Shown here in pieces: positions 46,166 through 62,200 of a stretch of DNA of 64,000 nucleotides (position 1 is its first letter; each line of letters begins with the position of its first letter). Under the pieces are notes generated by a model, which had not been told where the DNA came from, did no database searches, and saw only the letters and a program-made list of their open reading frames with translations. The stretch spans positions 1 through 64,000 of the forward strand of contig WMKJ01000026.1 of assembly GCA_009733715.1 (NCBI GenBank), written 5' to 3'. The stretch comes from Herpomyces periplanetae. Taxonomy: Eukaryota; Ascomycota; Laboulbeniomycetes; Herpomycetales; Herpomycetaceae. Both the position numbers and the translations under genes were made by a program.

Positions 46166-47386
46166 ATGGTAGTTACGTCTACTAATGCACCAAAGAGTGC
46201 TGGGACAAGTAAAGCAGTGGGAAGTGAAACGTATAAAGGTTTAGCGTTGGCGATAATAGAATTTTTAACGACATCGCTGGCCAACGGAACGGTTAGCAAA
46301 GATGATACAGAATCGATCGAGATCGCGTCAAGTTGTATAGCGGAAGCTTTTGGCGTGGACGCCAAAGATAAAAGTGCCGTTGAAGAAGCTTTACACGGGC
46401 AAACTTTATTATCAATCTACGATACATTTAATCGACTACATGCTACAAAATCATCTTCTGCTACAGCAGCAACAGCAACAACGACAACCGATGTTAATGC
46501 TGAAGCTCTTAAAGCTAAGGGAAATACGGCCATGGCAGAAAAAAACTTTTCGGCCGCCGTGGACTTTTATACACAAGCATTGGATATTAGTCCGATCAAT
46601 CCAATTTACTTGTCGAATCGAGCTGCCGCGTACAGCGGAATGAATATGCATGATAAGGCCGCTGATGATGCAAGTGCAGCTGTAACGGCTGATCCAAGTT
46701 ATGCAAAGGGCTGGAGTCGACTGGGTTTGGCGAAGTTCGCCTTGGGAGAGTACAAGGAAAGCATGGAAGCGTATAAATCGGGTATCGAAGCCGAGGGAAA
46801 CGGCGGGAGTGATGCTATGATCAAGGGCTACGAAACCGCAAAACGTCGATTAGAAGATGATACAACACGAACTATACCCAACGGAGGGGGCGGCGGCGGT
46901 GCCGGTGGATTTGACTTTTCAAGTTTAATGAGCGCAATGACAGGAGGTGGTAACGGTGGTAGTAACAATGGTGATTCGGATACTGGAAATCCCATGTCCT
47001 TCGTTAACAAAATGATGCAAAATCCCATGATGCAGCAAATGGCACAAAAGTTTATGAGTGATCCGCAAGCCGTAAATTCGTTAATGAACAATCCTGCGCT
47101 CAAGGAAACGTTTGGATCCAGTGACGCTACATCCCGTGGATCTGATTCCACTGGCTCAGGTTTACCGTCCATGGAAAGTATATCACAACTGATGAATGAT
47201 CCATCAATTAAAGAAATGTAAGCACACATCAATACTCTCCTTTTATACACACTATCATTTTTAATCGTACACAGTTACAATCGTCAATTAACCACGCATG
47301 TGTTAACACACAATTATAGGGCACGAAAACTTTTTCAGTCACCAGGCGGCGGACCGGCCGGTAAGGATAACGGAGGAAATAAATGA
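46166..47386 (+). CDS. SGT2: Sgt2/SGTA co-chaperone (TPR protein)
   Basis: Two exons, 46166-47217 and 47320-47386, give 372 residues. The intron is 102 nt (GTAAGC, TTATAG, phase 2). The N-terminal homodimer domain (LALAIIEFLTTSL, IASSCIAEAFGVD) is followed by a Thr/Ala linker and three TPRs: AEALKAKGNTAMAEKNFSAA, then INPIYLSNRAAAYSGM, then AKGWSRLGLAKFALGEYKES. Next come a Gly-rich segment and a Met/Gln/Asn-rich C-terminus (MMQNPMMQQMAQKF) that binds hydrophobic clients. Sgt2 receives tail-anchored proteins and passes them to the Get4/5-Get3 pathway, and its TPRs bind Hsp70/Hsp90. The start is the first in-frame ATG (MVVTST). Confidence 0.93.
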
Positions 47387-47568
47387 ATTTGCTGTCAAAG
47401 TGTATAGTATGGTGCAACGTGACAAAATTTTTCACGTTGTACTTGAGAACAGGACTCCGAAGAGTTCGATTAAGTTTACCAAACATGTTTTGTTAGAACT
47501 TTATCAGTTCTCTTTCGACCATACATAAACGTTATTGTCATCATAATCATCATCATCATTTAGTCTTT

Positions 47569-48376
47569 TTAGTCCAGATTAATATTCCACAATCCATCTC
47601 CCAGATAATGACCAGAATCCATGGCAATTCCTTTTTTAACATTTTTCATATCCTGCGTGCCAATTAATAACGGTCCGACCAAGCAAGCGTTTTCCTTGCC
47701 CTCTGCTTCTACTACAACAACAGTATCCTTGTCTAATTCCTGAGTTCCGTACTCATAATTAACACCACTTTCACGGGTATCGTCAGGTTTAGCATGGTTA
47801 TCGCTATCGTATAACTCAGGTCGTGGTAAACGACCGCCAACCGATGTTAAGCCCGGTACCATTAACGCGGCACCCGAGAGCACAAAGCGAATCGCTCCCC
47901 GATCGATTCGTACTCGATGAAAACACTTGGGATAACGATGTACTAGGCGTAAGTGAGGAATAAGAGGTTGATCCGCATGCTGCCAGAATAACGCTTGACT
48001 GGGACCGTTTAACGGACTGAGAATATACAATGTTGTCTTATCTTGCCTAAAACGTCAGTGTTACTGGATGGTGTGTACGCGATTAAACGACACAGCTAGT
48101 AGAAGCAAAGCGCACGCTTACGCACACCCAAGCTTACACTTTCATCATGTCTACCGCCTCTTTTTTCGGTATGATATTGTCCATGTGGCATTCAAGTGCG
48201 GGATACGTTTCAATTATACGAGCCCGTAGTCCACGCAAAACCGACGATTTAACGCGCGTTTTTGCCGCAACTGTAATTCTATAAATTAAGTTAACATGTC
48301 CAAATTTTTCCAATACCATTCTCCCCACGGGTAAAGCACACTTTCACACGTCAAAAACTTACTCTTTCTTAAACAT
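47569..48376 (-). CDS. TMA20: MCT-1 / Tma20 (PUA-domain translation recycling factor)
   Basis: Three exons give 210 residues: 48376-48363, 48278-48138 and 48046-47569 (phases 2, 2). The first coding exon is only 14 nt (MFKK). The family pattern follows: KSSVLRGLRARIIETYPALE, IIPKKEAVDMMKVQDK, HLRLVHRYPKCF, RGAIRFVLSGAALMVPGLTS, and the PUA end KKGIAMDSGHYLGDGLW. MCT-1/Tma20 acts with DENR/Tma22 to recycle 40S subunits and release deacylated tRNA after termination. An acidic insert of about 30 residues (LPRPELYDSDNHAKPD onward) makes it longer than human MCTS1 (181). A CACGTG box is at 48580, about 200 bp upstream. Confidence 0.93.
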
Positions 48377-48751
48377 CCTGAATTACTCTCCCGCACGAAC
48401 CTTGTACTCTCACACAACTTCCTAAAGTATACAACCGTGCGTGCACGCACGAACACACTATCAAGAGTAATTTCACGTCAAATACTACACGTTTCAACGG
48501 TATAAATAAATTTAACAATTCATCACCATCGTTAAAAGAAGATTTTGAAATTTTTGACAAAATTGTTGCAAAGACAATTCACGTGACTCTGGGGAAGTAA
48601 CCGGAAAAGGGATGATGCGACATGATGGGATGAAATGTCTCAGCAAACAGGAAACAAGCATGTGACACAGGATGATTATGCAGGTCCAAATTTAGTAGCT
48701 ACGAACAATCAAGCCACATTACGTACAGATTACTAATCTAATAGGACGAGG
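48377..48751. other. Short intergenic region
   Basis: About 375 bp between the MCT-1 start and the 3' end of CK2 beta, both on the minus strand. It contains CACGTG at 48580-48585. Confidence 0.65.
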
Positions 48752-49679
48752 TCACGGGGTCTCTGCAATAGCGGTGGCGGTGCATGATTCATTGTCTGAT
48801 TCACTTGGACAATCCTCACATTCTCCATCGAACGAACATTCGATATTATGTTTCTTTAATCGCCGGATCATTTGATGTCTCTCTTTATCTTGCCAACGGT
48901 GTAACGCGGCTATAGCGTGAATTTTAAAACCAAAAACCTTTGGCTCATAACGCACTCGAGATTTTGGACATACCATGTACGGGTAAACTTGAAAAAACAT
49001 GCCCGGAAATGAGGTACCGAAGAATGCGCCATCAATTGCCATATGACGTACGGATTTAGGATTGTAAAGATCTTCACAACGTGGACAGTAAAGTTTAACA
49101 GGAGCAAGATTAGGTGAATCTGTTAAGCCGACGGGTAAGAGAGGTTGTCGTTGACATAGTACACGCGGGCATGACCCAAAGTCGGCTTTTTCGTATTTTT
49201 CAAGCTTGATTAAACCGTTAAAATCCCATTCAAGGTAAAAGCGTTTCTTTGTTTCGTGTTTCCCTCACACAAATCTTTATATACTAACCATTTTTGCAAG
49301 TCCACGCGCCGTTATGATATATCGCGCATGTATTAATCCGTAAAGCGTTTTTGCAGATCGACTTATGGCTATTCGGAGATTTTCATCGCACTTAATGTTA
49401 AGTACATCGGTAATCATTTCTAACGCATACTGATAATACTGCACTTCATTATTCAACCCTGTTAAGTTAAATCGATCGGAAATATAATCTTCATCTACTT
49501 CGCAAAAGTACTCATTGCCACGAGCCGTGATAAACTTATCACATTCACCCCTCCCGTTTATCCCCATAACACTATGTTAGCTTAATTTTTCTTCAACATT
49601 AACTCTCGGCGCGTTAACTTACCCAGTCTCTCCAATAATTTGGCAAATCACTGTCTAAATCACTGTAGTACTCTTCCAT
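48752..49679 (-). CDS. CKB1: Casein kinase 2 regulatory subunit beta
   Basis: Three exons give 251 residues: 49679-49623, 49534-49289 and 49204-48752 (phase 0 at both joins). Signatures are WRDWFITARGNEYFCEVDED, DRFNLTGLNNEV, the helix TLYGLIHARYIITARGLAKM, the zinc site cysteines in FGSCPRVLC and LYCPRCEDLY, then IDGAFFGTSFPGMFF and the C-terminal FGFKIH. The beta subunit dimerises through the zinc site and holds two catalytic alpha subunits. An acidic N-terminal patch (EEYYSDLDSD) and an acidic C-terminal tail (ECEDCPSESDNES) are present. The acceptors are AAG rather than CAG, which fits the intron frames. Confidence 0.96.
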
Positions 49680-52881
<3,202 letters not shown>

Positions 52882-53159
52882 CCTCCTTTTGTCCAGCCTT
52901 TCTTTCCGTTACTTTTCTCTCCAATTCGTCCCATTTTTCATCCCATCCTTGCGTCATTCTTACGTCATTCCATTTTTTTTCCGGATAATCATTTTCCCTG
53001 CTTCTTCTGGTTTTTGAGTTCAAAAAAGTTTTCCACTTTGACTTCACGAGAAGATTATCTTCATTTTTCTTATATTGCCAATTTATGCTTCCGTGACATT
53101 TTTGAAGCGGGAAACTCCACTAAAGGTTTATTTTAGAAAATTCCTTTTCATTCCAAATT

Positions 53160-55351
53160 ATGCTTATTCAAAGCAAACCTTCAATTTCCTCCGTGGTTAG
53201 GTCGAGTATTAGAACCACCCGGTGTGCCCAAATTCGTTTTAATTATTCACACTCTCTAGTAACTTCTGACATATTTCATACTTCTATCACCAAACGTATG
53301 TTTTGATTTTTCCAATTAATTCACTAAGTCAAAAGTTAACATGAATTTCCGTTTTATATAATAGAAAACTTCACAAATCGTTTACCTACCGCGACGAATG
53401 CCGTAAGCCTAATTCGAAAATTTTCCTCGAGTGCTTTGTCGCGTGTGACTCGAACTCCAGATTGGGGTTCCCCAACTACTCCCACTCCCGTTAACGAGCG
53501 TGTTGATTTACATCCACCAGGGTCAACATCTCGTGCTAATGTTTCTTCAGCGTTGGATTTATCTGGTAAATCTTATCCCGTTACAGCCAGTCTATACGTT
53601 GATAATGTCAAATTGGCTGGTTCGGCAGGACGAGCTACTCATGTTAGCCCTGGAAATCTCAATCTAAAGTTGTTAAACTATCCGTTATGCGATTCGTCCG
53701 ATGTAAACCGCGCAATTGATGCCGCTTTACGCGCAAAACCATCTTGGGAAACCCTCCCCTTTACGGATCGGGCTGCCGTATTCTTACGCTGTGCCGAGCT
53801 TGTAGCTACTAAATACCGTTCCCAAATGCTCGCGGCAACCATGCTAGGACAAGGCAAAACTGTCTATCAAGCTGAGATTGATTGTGTGGCTGAGCTGTGT
53901 GACTTTTTACGGTATGCAACCGTAAAGCTTTTCTGCTAAATTGCATTATACACTCAATATCAACCTACGAGTCACACTGATATGTTTCAATCCCTAGATT
54001 CAACGCTAAATATGCCGAAGAAATTTACGCTCAGCAACCCAAATTGAATTCACCCGGAACATGGAATCGTCTGGAGTATCGTTCCTTAGAAGGCTTTGTA
54101 TATGCTATTTCACCTTTCAATTTCACCGCTATTGCAGGTAATTTAGTGTGCGCTCCTGCGCTCATGGGCAATGTTATCGTATGGAAACCGTCACCCCACG
54201 CTATGCTTTCGAACTATCTTCTTCTCGAAATTTTGCACGAAGCTGGTCTCCCTCGAAATGTTATTCAGATGATACCAGGTGATGCTCAGATGATTACTCG
54301 GACCGTTCTAGCTCATCGCGACTTTTCCGCGCTTCATTTTACCGGTAGTACAAAAGTATTCCAACAACTGTATAGTGAAATTGGTGCCGGTGTTGCGGAG
54401 GGCCGATACCGAAGTTTTCCTCGTTTTGTAGGTGAAACCGGAGGTAAAAATTTCCATCTTGTTCACTCCTCTGCGGATGTTACCAATGCTGTAGCATGCA
54501 CAATTAAAAGTGCGTTTGAGTATGGCGGACAAAAGTGCTCTGCGTGTTCGAGAGTTTACGTTTCATCGCGTATCTGGCCGGAATTCCGAGCTGGTTTGGA
54601 GCAGGCCTGTGCGGCTAAAATACCTGTTAAAACACAGGACGGGCCCCATGAACAAGCTTTATTGAACGCAGGTAGTGTGACACAATTCGAAAACTTCCTG
54701 GGGCCCGTTATCCATGAAGAATCGTATAATCGCATTCAAACTGTTATTAAAACTGCCCTCGAAGACCCGTCAATTGAACTTATTGGAAGGGGTACTACAA
54801 GTGGTGGACTCGAAAACAAGTATGATGGTGTGAATCGAGGATATTATATTGCACCTCATATTTTCATGACCAAAGACCCACAACACGAACTGATGAAGAG
54901 GGAAATCTTCGGTCCAGTAGTTTGCATTCACGTATATCATGACAATGACGCAACACCACATGACACAGCCTCACTGGAGAAAGTGTGCGGGTTAATCGAC
55001 GAAAGTACAGGATACGCGTTAACGGGTAGCGTATTTGCTAATGATCGTTTTGCCGTACAGGCAGCATTAACATGTTTAAGACATAGTGCCGGAAATATGT
55101 ATGTCAATGCGGGCAGCACTGGTGCAGTTGTAGGACAACAGGCATTCGGAGGAGCACGTGGATCCGGTACTAATGATAAGGCTGGGTCTGCTGGTTTGTT
55201 AATGCGGTTTGTTAGTGCTAGGTGTATCAAGGAAACACTGGTCTTTGACTTGGAGCGTAATAATAAACCGTTTTTAGTTCCTTTTCAATCTCCACAAACA
55301 ATCCATACTTCTGCAATAACTAGCGGGATTAAGCATGAGCATATGAAATAA
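53160..55351 (+). CDS. PUT2: Delta-1-pyrroline-5-carboxylate dehydrogenase, mitochondrial (ALDH4 / Put2)
   Basis: Three exons give 678 residues: 53160-53295, 53365-53911 and 53998-55351 (phases 1, 2). The first exon begins MLIQSKPSISSVVRSSIRTT, an Arg/Ser-rich sequence free of acidic residues that fits a mitochondrial presequence. A second basic stretch, LIRKFSSSALSRV, follows in exon 2. The ALDH4 core includes FVYAISPFNFTAIAGNL, LHFTGSTKVF, the catalytic glutamate in VGETGGKNFHLVHSSAD, the catalytic cysteine in GGQKCSACSRVYV, and FGGARGSGTNDKAG. The enzyme turns P5C into glutamate, the second step of proline breakdown in the matrix. It is about 100 residues longer than usual at the N-terminus. 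The core is certain and the first exon is a good but unproven model. Confidence 0.92.
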
Positions 55352-55825
55352 ATTAACAAGCTTGTTATTCTCTCACATGTACGCGTTAAGTACTGTTATT
55401 TCAGAGCTAAGTCTTTTCAATCACAAATATTTCTTTTATTCATTTTGGATTTTTCCTTACATATCGCCGAATCGGCAAACCTTTCCTTTTCTCCAAACCT
55501 ACTATTTTCCAGAATGCACGTGACAATAGGTTTCCCTGGCCCATTCCCCCAGACAACTGGAACGGAAATTGTGTTTCTCCACTTCAAGTCACAAGACAGG
55601 GGCAACGGACAATTCATTGATCCGTAGGGCGTATAAAATCACGTGTGAGCGTGGGTGGTTGGCACGTGCCGGCGCGGGTTGCTGTGGCAAGGAGTGTGAG
55701 AGGAAAAGTGTAAACAAGAGTGAGGCAACAAAATCCAAGTTTTTTTTTGGTTAAATTGGCCCATTTGAATGGAATAAAATAATTTTACTAGATCATACGT
55801 CTATCCAATTACACTAGAGGTATGA
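55352..55825. other. Tail-to-tail region between P5CDH and Argonaute
   Basis: About 475 bp between convergent 3' ends. It contains CACGTG at 55517, 55640 and 55663, which is unexpected if the motif marks only promoters. Short open frames on the plus strand have no recognisable content. Confidence 0.55.
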
Positions 55826-58800
55826 TTAAATGTAAAACATAGACTCACAAACAGAGGGGTGTAATGTAACGGAGCTTTGGTTTGCTTGGGGAAGTGATGA
55901 ATCACCTTCACTCAACTCGGATTGACTCATGACAGATGATTCAGTTGGGTTGAAGAAACGACTCAAGTAACATCGAGCTCGTTCACATACTAAGTCCGCA
56001 TAGTATGCTGGAGGACATGCACTAACAGCTTTTGTAGCACGTCCGTACAAATAGCATAAATTATGAGTAAGACTTTCCAAAGAATCGGCAGGTCCTCTAT
56101 CTCTCGTTTCAACGCGGAAAATTTCATCATGCAAGACAAAATAATGCGCAGGGCGAGCTGTTCCTTTAATCGCAGCATGCGCTTGTAAGAAGAAGTCCCA
56201 ATTTCTTGCATCCGTCACACCCCTATCAACAACAGTTCCGTTGGGAGAATTGGTCGATCTATCCGCATCTTTGGCTGACGTAGGGAAAAATCGGGTTCCG
56301 TGTCGCTTTGCGACAATCACTATTGTAATGCGTGGTAAACCTTGATTCAACATCGTCGAAGGGTAAACTTCCTTGCATGCATTTTGTATGGCGGGTAATT
56401 CTAGGTTTCGGACCATCGTATACTGACCTTCCGATATGCCGTCTCGATAAATTAACAAATTTTCCGGCAAGGCGGAATTGCGCTTTTGCCATAAATTCAA
56501 ACGTGACTTTATCATCGCCCCAATTGCAGAAACTATTTCCTGTCGTGATTCTTGTATGTACATTTCTCCAGGCCACTGGTTAAGTAAACTATCAACTGAT
56601 GCAACAACACTTGCTACACTAGGAGTGTTAGAGCGAGATCCAGGTGATGGATGTGTAACATCAATTCCTAAAATCATTGTTTTCTTTTCAGCAACAATTC
56701 CTAACTGACTTCGATCAAGTGTATGATTAATGCCGCCCATTTTTAAATTAAGTTTCAACGCAACATTTGCCAAATATTGTATAGAATTCTTAGCAAATTT
56801 GTTAGCGACTACACACAAATTTACCAAACCCAACTTAACATCACAAATATACTTTATCCCATTGTATAGTGATGTATCCGCAAAGGGTAAAACAATTAAA
56901 ACCGCTTGAATGGGATTTCGACTGTTGCTGCTCATAAGCTTGCGTAAAGCATTTTGAATTTCAGTTTCCGCATTGCTATGTGAGCATCTAACTTGGACAC
57001 CTGGAACCATTTGAGAGGCTTGAATGCCTACTTGATCAAGACAACTCTGGAACTTTTGGATTGAGTGTCTAAAGCTATCAGAATTATTCCAAACTGGGCG
57101 TCCCGAATCAAACTGAATCCATAGCCATGTCCAAGTTCCCAAATTTGCATCTTGTGAAAATTGAACCGACATTAAGTTCCAACTTCCTCCCGACGGTTGT
57201 ATAGTTTTATTGGCATATACCACGTCAGGGCAGCTCAATACTCGTCCCGAAACTGCTAACATTTGAGGATTAACTCCAATTTTAAAATTATCCAACGTGG
57301 GACATAGCGGACTAAGTCCTAATAACTTGTATCCCGTATCCACAATATGATTTGCATTGACTGCGGGAGGTCGAACAGCAAAATTTATCATTTGAGCTGT
57401 CTGTGAGTTGGTCAATTTGGCAAGTGAAACTTGCCCTGGAACAATTTGACATATCTCTGGAGGTAAATACGCTGGATTTAATCGCGATCCAACGTTTACC
57501 AAGGGTAACCGTGTTTCCAAGTTAATGTTATATTCTGCCAAAAACAATCCCTGTTGTTAGTTTCTCCATGAATTTTACGTATTACTGCATCGTGCATATT
57601 TACTTACTTGTTCGGAAAAATTCTGCAACTGAGACATATCCTTCTGTGTTTGGATTGACTTTTTTCCGTTGTGATTTTTCTGTTATTCGTTTATTCTCGC
57701 CTATATAAAATTTAACCTCTTCAGCTGTTGCGCCAAATTCGGGTATATAAGGAGGAAATTCCAGATCATTTCCATCATCTCGTGACGCAAGGTCAAAGAT
57801 AACTTTTCGTCTATGTAAATTCGTTTTAGTTTGCATATGGCTTGTATATATAGCTAAACGTTTAATAAATATAGCAAGTCGGCGTAAATTGTTGCCATTT
57901 TCACGCATATAATCCGCCATGAGATCAGAAAGTCGCCCAGAAGCGTAAAAAGCACCACATTTAACATGAATATTAACTAGGATCCTTGCTGTTGCCGGAC
58001 GAATGCTGAGGGAAAACCCGCTTAAAGCAATCAAGCTGCCTCCAAGTTCAAAGTTTCTTTTACTAGGAGGTAATTCTATACTAAAATGCTTGTTGGAACC
58101 AACAGAGGTAACATTGTCACTTTTTTTTGCGTGAAAACCAACAACGATGTTAAGCGCTTGGATTACTTCATCTTTGGAATCATAAAATGCGCCAATGCTG
58201 GTTGAACGAAGGTAGCTCATCAACTGAGAAACCTCTAATGCACCTGTGAGCATGACACGGGCTTTCAGGATTTTTTGGTTTTCTGCCGGCTTCTCTTCCC
58301 CTTTACCACGGAAGACAATTTCATAGAAAGATTCGTTAATGTTTAAATTTGTAGAACTTATCAAAATCGATCGGAAGTCTGTTGCAATAACAGGTGCCTG
58401 ATTAGGAAAATGATCCTCAATGAGCAGTTCAATGACACGTTGAATTGTTCTTTTGGCAAGACTCGTGCCACAGTTTTGAATTTCTACATTATAGCGAAAC
58501 AGTGTCAGGTCATCAACACAGGCAAGTTCCAAGTGATTGGTCCATAGCAAAATATTTGAACCTTGGGTCCCAAAGCCTGGCCGAAAAGGCGTGTGATTAT
58601 CGTTCTGTGAAGGTTTCACATCTTTAAGAACGGATTCCAAAGCATCCTCTGTGGCCCTGACCTCTGGATTTTCGGGTGGGATAGGTGCGCTGGAGATTAA
58701 TACTAATTAACAAGTTTCTAAACTGTTGAAGTGAAATGCAAAATTTAAACAGAGAATGTGTGATGATAAGAACATGCGAAAATGATCTTAGGAAAAAAAA

Positions 58801-59295
58801 TTCAATTAATATTATTAGAGGATAAGCATACTCAAAAATCCTTTTGTCATATTGAAATCCTCCACCACCTCCTCTGCCTCGACTACCACCCCCACCACCT
58901 CTACCGCCTCGATCTCTGTAGCCCCCACGGTCTCCATCTCTTCCTCTACCACCGCCACGACTGTTACCACCACCACCACGACCACCTGGCCTCCGGCCAT
59001 AATCATCTCGGCTGTCACGACTGTCACGACTACCATCTCGATGTCCATATCCACCACTACGTCCACCCCCACCACCACCGCCACGACCACCTCCGCGACC
59101 ACCTCCGCGACCACCTCCGCGACCACCATGACGACCGGATCCCCCACCACCACTACCGTAGCGTTCGCCGCGATCACCCTGATCACCGCGGCTACTGTAA
59201 GAAAATGTTAGTGAGCGGTCATGATTCAGCCGATTCGTAGGGCCGACTTCATTTTCGGAATTTGAATCGGAGTCACAGCTGCATATATTCATCAT
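55826..59295 (-). CDS. AGO: Argonaute protein with RGG-rich N-terminus
   Basis: Three exons give about 1084 residues: 59295-58832, 58689-57608 and 57534-55826 (phases 2, 1). After an RGG/GRG-rich N-terminus come the N and linker domains, PAZ, MID and PIWI. PIWI holds the full slicer tetrad pattern: D in GIDVTHPSPGS, E in SRQEIV, D in IYRDGISEGQY, and H in ARPAHYFVLHDE. It ends in FYI, as Argonautes end in a similar hydrophobic tail. It should load small RNAs and cleave matched transcripts. The RG repeats could be methylated by PRMT5. The 5' end is uncertain: CTAACATTTTCTTACAG just before the RGG region is a strong acceptor, so the first 35 codons used here may instead be intron. Confidence 0.93.
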
Positions 59296-62200
59296 ATAGA
59301 AGAATTCTGGTAACAGGTGGAATAATAAAGGCAAAAACAACCAAGCATAAATAACAGGTCAGTTAATACTAAGGAAAAAAAAAGCAGAAAGGGATAATGG
59401 AGAATGTTAAAAGGGAATATTACTTTTCTAAAAGTGTATGTGGAACAAAATGAACAACCACCGGACCGAAGTGCTAACAAAGGAAAAATGGTGTGTTTAA
59501 GGAACAAATCAGATTTTAGATGAGTATGCACATGTAAATGTTTCATGTATATACACGTGATAAAGTATATGTGGTGCAAGACGGGAGTTGAAATCCAAAG
59601 GATGAGGGGCATTGACTATACGAGTGGGAAATAAGAAAAAGCAAATAACCTGAGGGACGCGGACTGGACGAGACAAGGTAGGGAAACACGGTGTTTAATA
59701 AAGAAAAAGGCGTGAGAAGAAATCTTAAGTATTTGCTAGGCTATTCAATTATTTTGTATTTCTAGTTTTTTTAAAAGGTATATATAAGAGAAATAGCAAA
59801 ATTGTCAACATGATAAAACTTATGCCGGATAAAATTTGCATGTCCGAAAAAATCGTTCAAACTTTCGTGATACGAAGCTAGTCGCCAGGAAAATACGCAC
59901 GATTTAAATACTCCGGGCTGCTTACAAATCAATAATATTTAAGATGAGTAAGAAAAGAAATTTGGTAAGGTAGAGCGTTTGTTTCGGGAGTGTAAATAGC
60001 GATTGATGGATGGTAGATAGTAATAATTTCGAAGTAGAATAATCATGGGGAATTTATATACTAATTTGGTTTGGAAAACTTAATATAACATCTAACATCT
60101 ACCTGATCCAAAAATAAGTCGGACATATCTCAACTTTGATAAATCAAACTCAAAGGAAATATCACATGACTACAGATTATATAGGGCATTGGGCAAGTAG
60201 GGAAACTTTTAAAGCCATTAAGCTGGCTCACAAAACTGATTTCACGGGAAACATTGCTTATTCAACCGAGTTTGCAATTATGATTGTGGCGTCGCCTACA
60301 AGAGGGGACTACGATGTACTTTAGGGCTTAAAGAAAATTCAACCTGTGTTAGCACTCTCGTTCTCGGATAATATTTGTAAAATAATTATACAATGATAAA
60401 ATTTAATTGGTAATTTTTCAGGTTCTCCAGATATGGGTATAACAGCTCAAGTTTATCATAAAATCAATAAGACAATAAGTAAGGGGTTAAAAGCCTCCAA
60501 TTCGTCAGGTAAATTTTCGCTTCTTATTCACAAAATTTCTGCATTCCTGAAATCAATCTCGTAATTAAATGTGCCAAGTAAGAATACTTTCATCGTATTA
60601 TTTATGGTCGATGGCAAACAAAATGTTCGTCACGTATCTTAATGTTTAATCTAATTCATGTATTTCGTGTTCTAACTCGAGTTAACGCTTGGATTACATA
60701 ATCTAAGCTGTTGTGCAATTAGTAAGCTTAGTGAACCAGATAACCTAACGTAAATTTAGAACTGTCATTTGGTATGAATTATTTCTGATAGACTAAATTA
60801 TAAAGTTACTGTGATTGGGAACATGTAAACTAAACTGATTCTAAATAGAAAAGATGATTCCACTACTATAGAAACATTGTTCCTTATATTAATTATTGGC
60901 AAAATACGCCTTTTACATTTCCCATTTTGGAGGGTCCTACGTTAAGCAATTATAAAAATTCCATATTCCTGAAATGCCTAAGTACAATCACTGGCAAAAA
61001 AACTAGATTTGATTCGTATACCAAGTTACTTATACACCAGTCGTAAAGTTGCGTATTCCTGATTTATCCCGAAATAGTGATACGGCATTACAGCTGCAAA
61101 ATGTAGTATAATCAGTAGTGTACCATTTGGCTTTAATCCTTAACATGTTAACGTGCAACGAATCTTAAGATAAGATGAATTATTCAGCTAACTTGCAATT
61201 ATATCGAACAGAAAGGGAAAAAAAATTTCTCCTGACTAACAATCTGGCATCATTGTCACCGTTAATATTTCTCACATGAAGGGGCCAATTCAATTATTGC
61301 TTTTATCCGAACCAATTAAAGCTAGAGCGGAACATTTTGGTTCTTCCACAATATTAAGATTAGTAAGATAATGTAGTGTGTACAACTTAACATAGCTTTA
61401 AAGTTCGACTCGTGACGCCAATTTATCATGCGATACTGTTGTATAGGTATGGCCCGCAAACTATACATGGCTGTATAATTCGAGTGACCTTGTTTTTCAC
61501 AATCACTTGTATATCGGGTTTTACATCATTGAGTTTACAAAATAATTTCTTCATTTCCTTTAAATGCTTTATTAAATTGTTTTGCCAAGTTCCCGTTTAC
61601 CCATAAAATTCAAGTAAAATTTTCAAGTCATAAACTGGCTTGCTGCACTTCAAACTAACTGAATATAACATTTACGGTTGATATCCTTCAGAAATCGAAT
61701 ATTACTGATACAATACAAAATTTACAAGATTCAAAATTAATATGCTACTAAGACAATTCAATCAAGCATAACCATATTCGCAAACAAGGGCATATCCATC
61801 CAAATGTATATTATTCAACGGTGACGGATAAATAATAATCCACAGTGCTTAAGTTGGTATCTGAGCTGAAATATCCCCTATAAATAGCTGTTAGGCAGGC
61901 AGGTATGCTGTTTTTCAGGCGGGGGAATGCCGGCAAAATTTGGTTTTCGGAGTTAGAATATATTAGCGCTAATAATATAGTATGGTATACTTTGATATGA
62001 TACCAAAGATGATTTAAACAAGTTTGAAAAAAAACTCCGTACATAGAACTCTTCCAAGGCAAAGCTAGTAAAATCCTCAAGGAAATTTTACGGGTCGAAT
62101 TGCAAAGTTACCGATTGCCCATTCAAAAATTTACTATATCATTTACGTAATTATGATGTCACAATTACTTGAAATTTCATCTTAAGAATTTTCGGGTTTC

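Noticed and set aside
58782-59240. Long His-rich and Thr-rich plus-strand frames and a Val-rich minus-strand frame
   Set aside because: They are other-frame readings of the RGG-coding repeat of Argonaute. GGN-rich codons keep other frames open.
60136-60509. Possible two-exon gene (MTTDYIGHWASRE... and SPDMGITAQVYHK...)
   Set aside because: The second piece has good splice signals, but no donor in the first piece gives a matching phase and nothing continues it. It is too weak to call.
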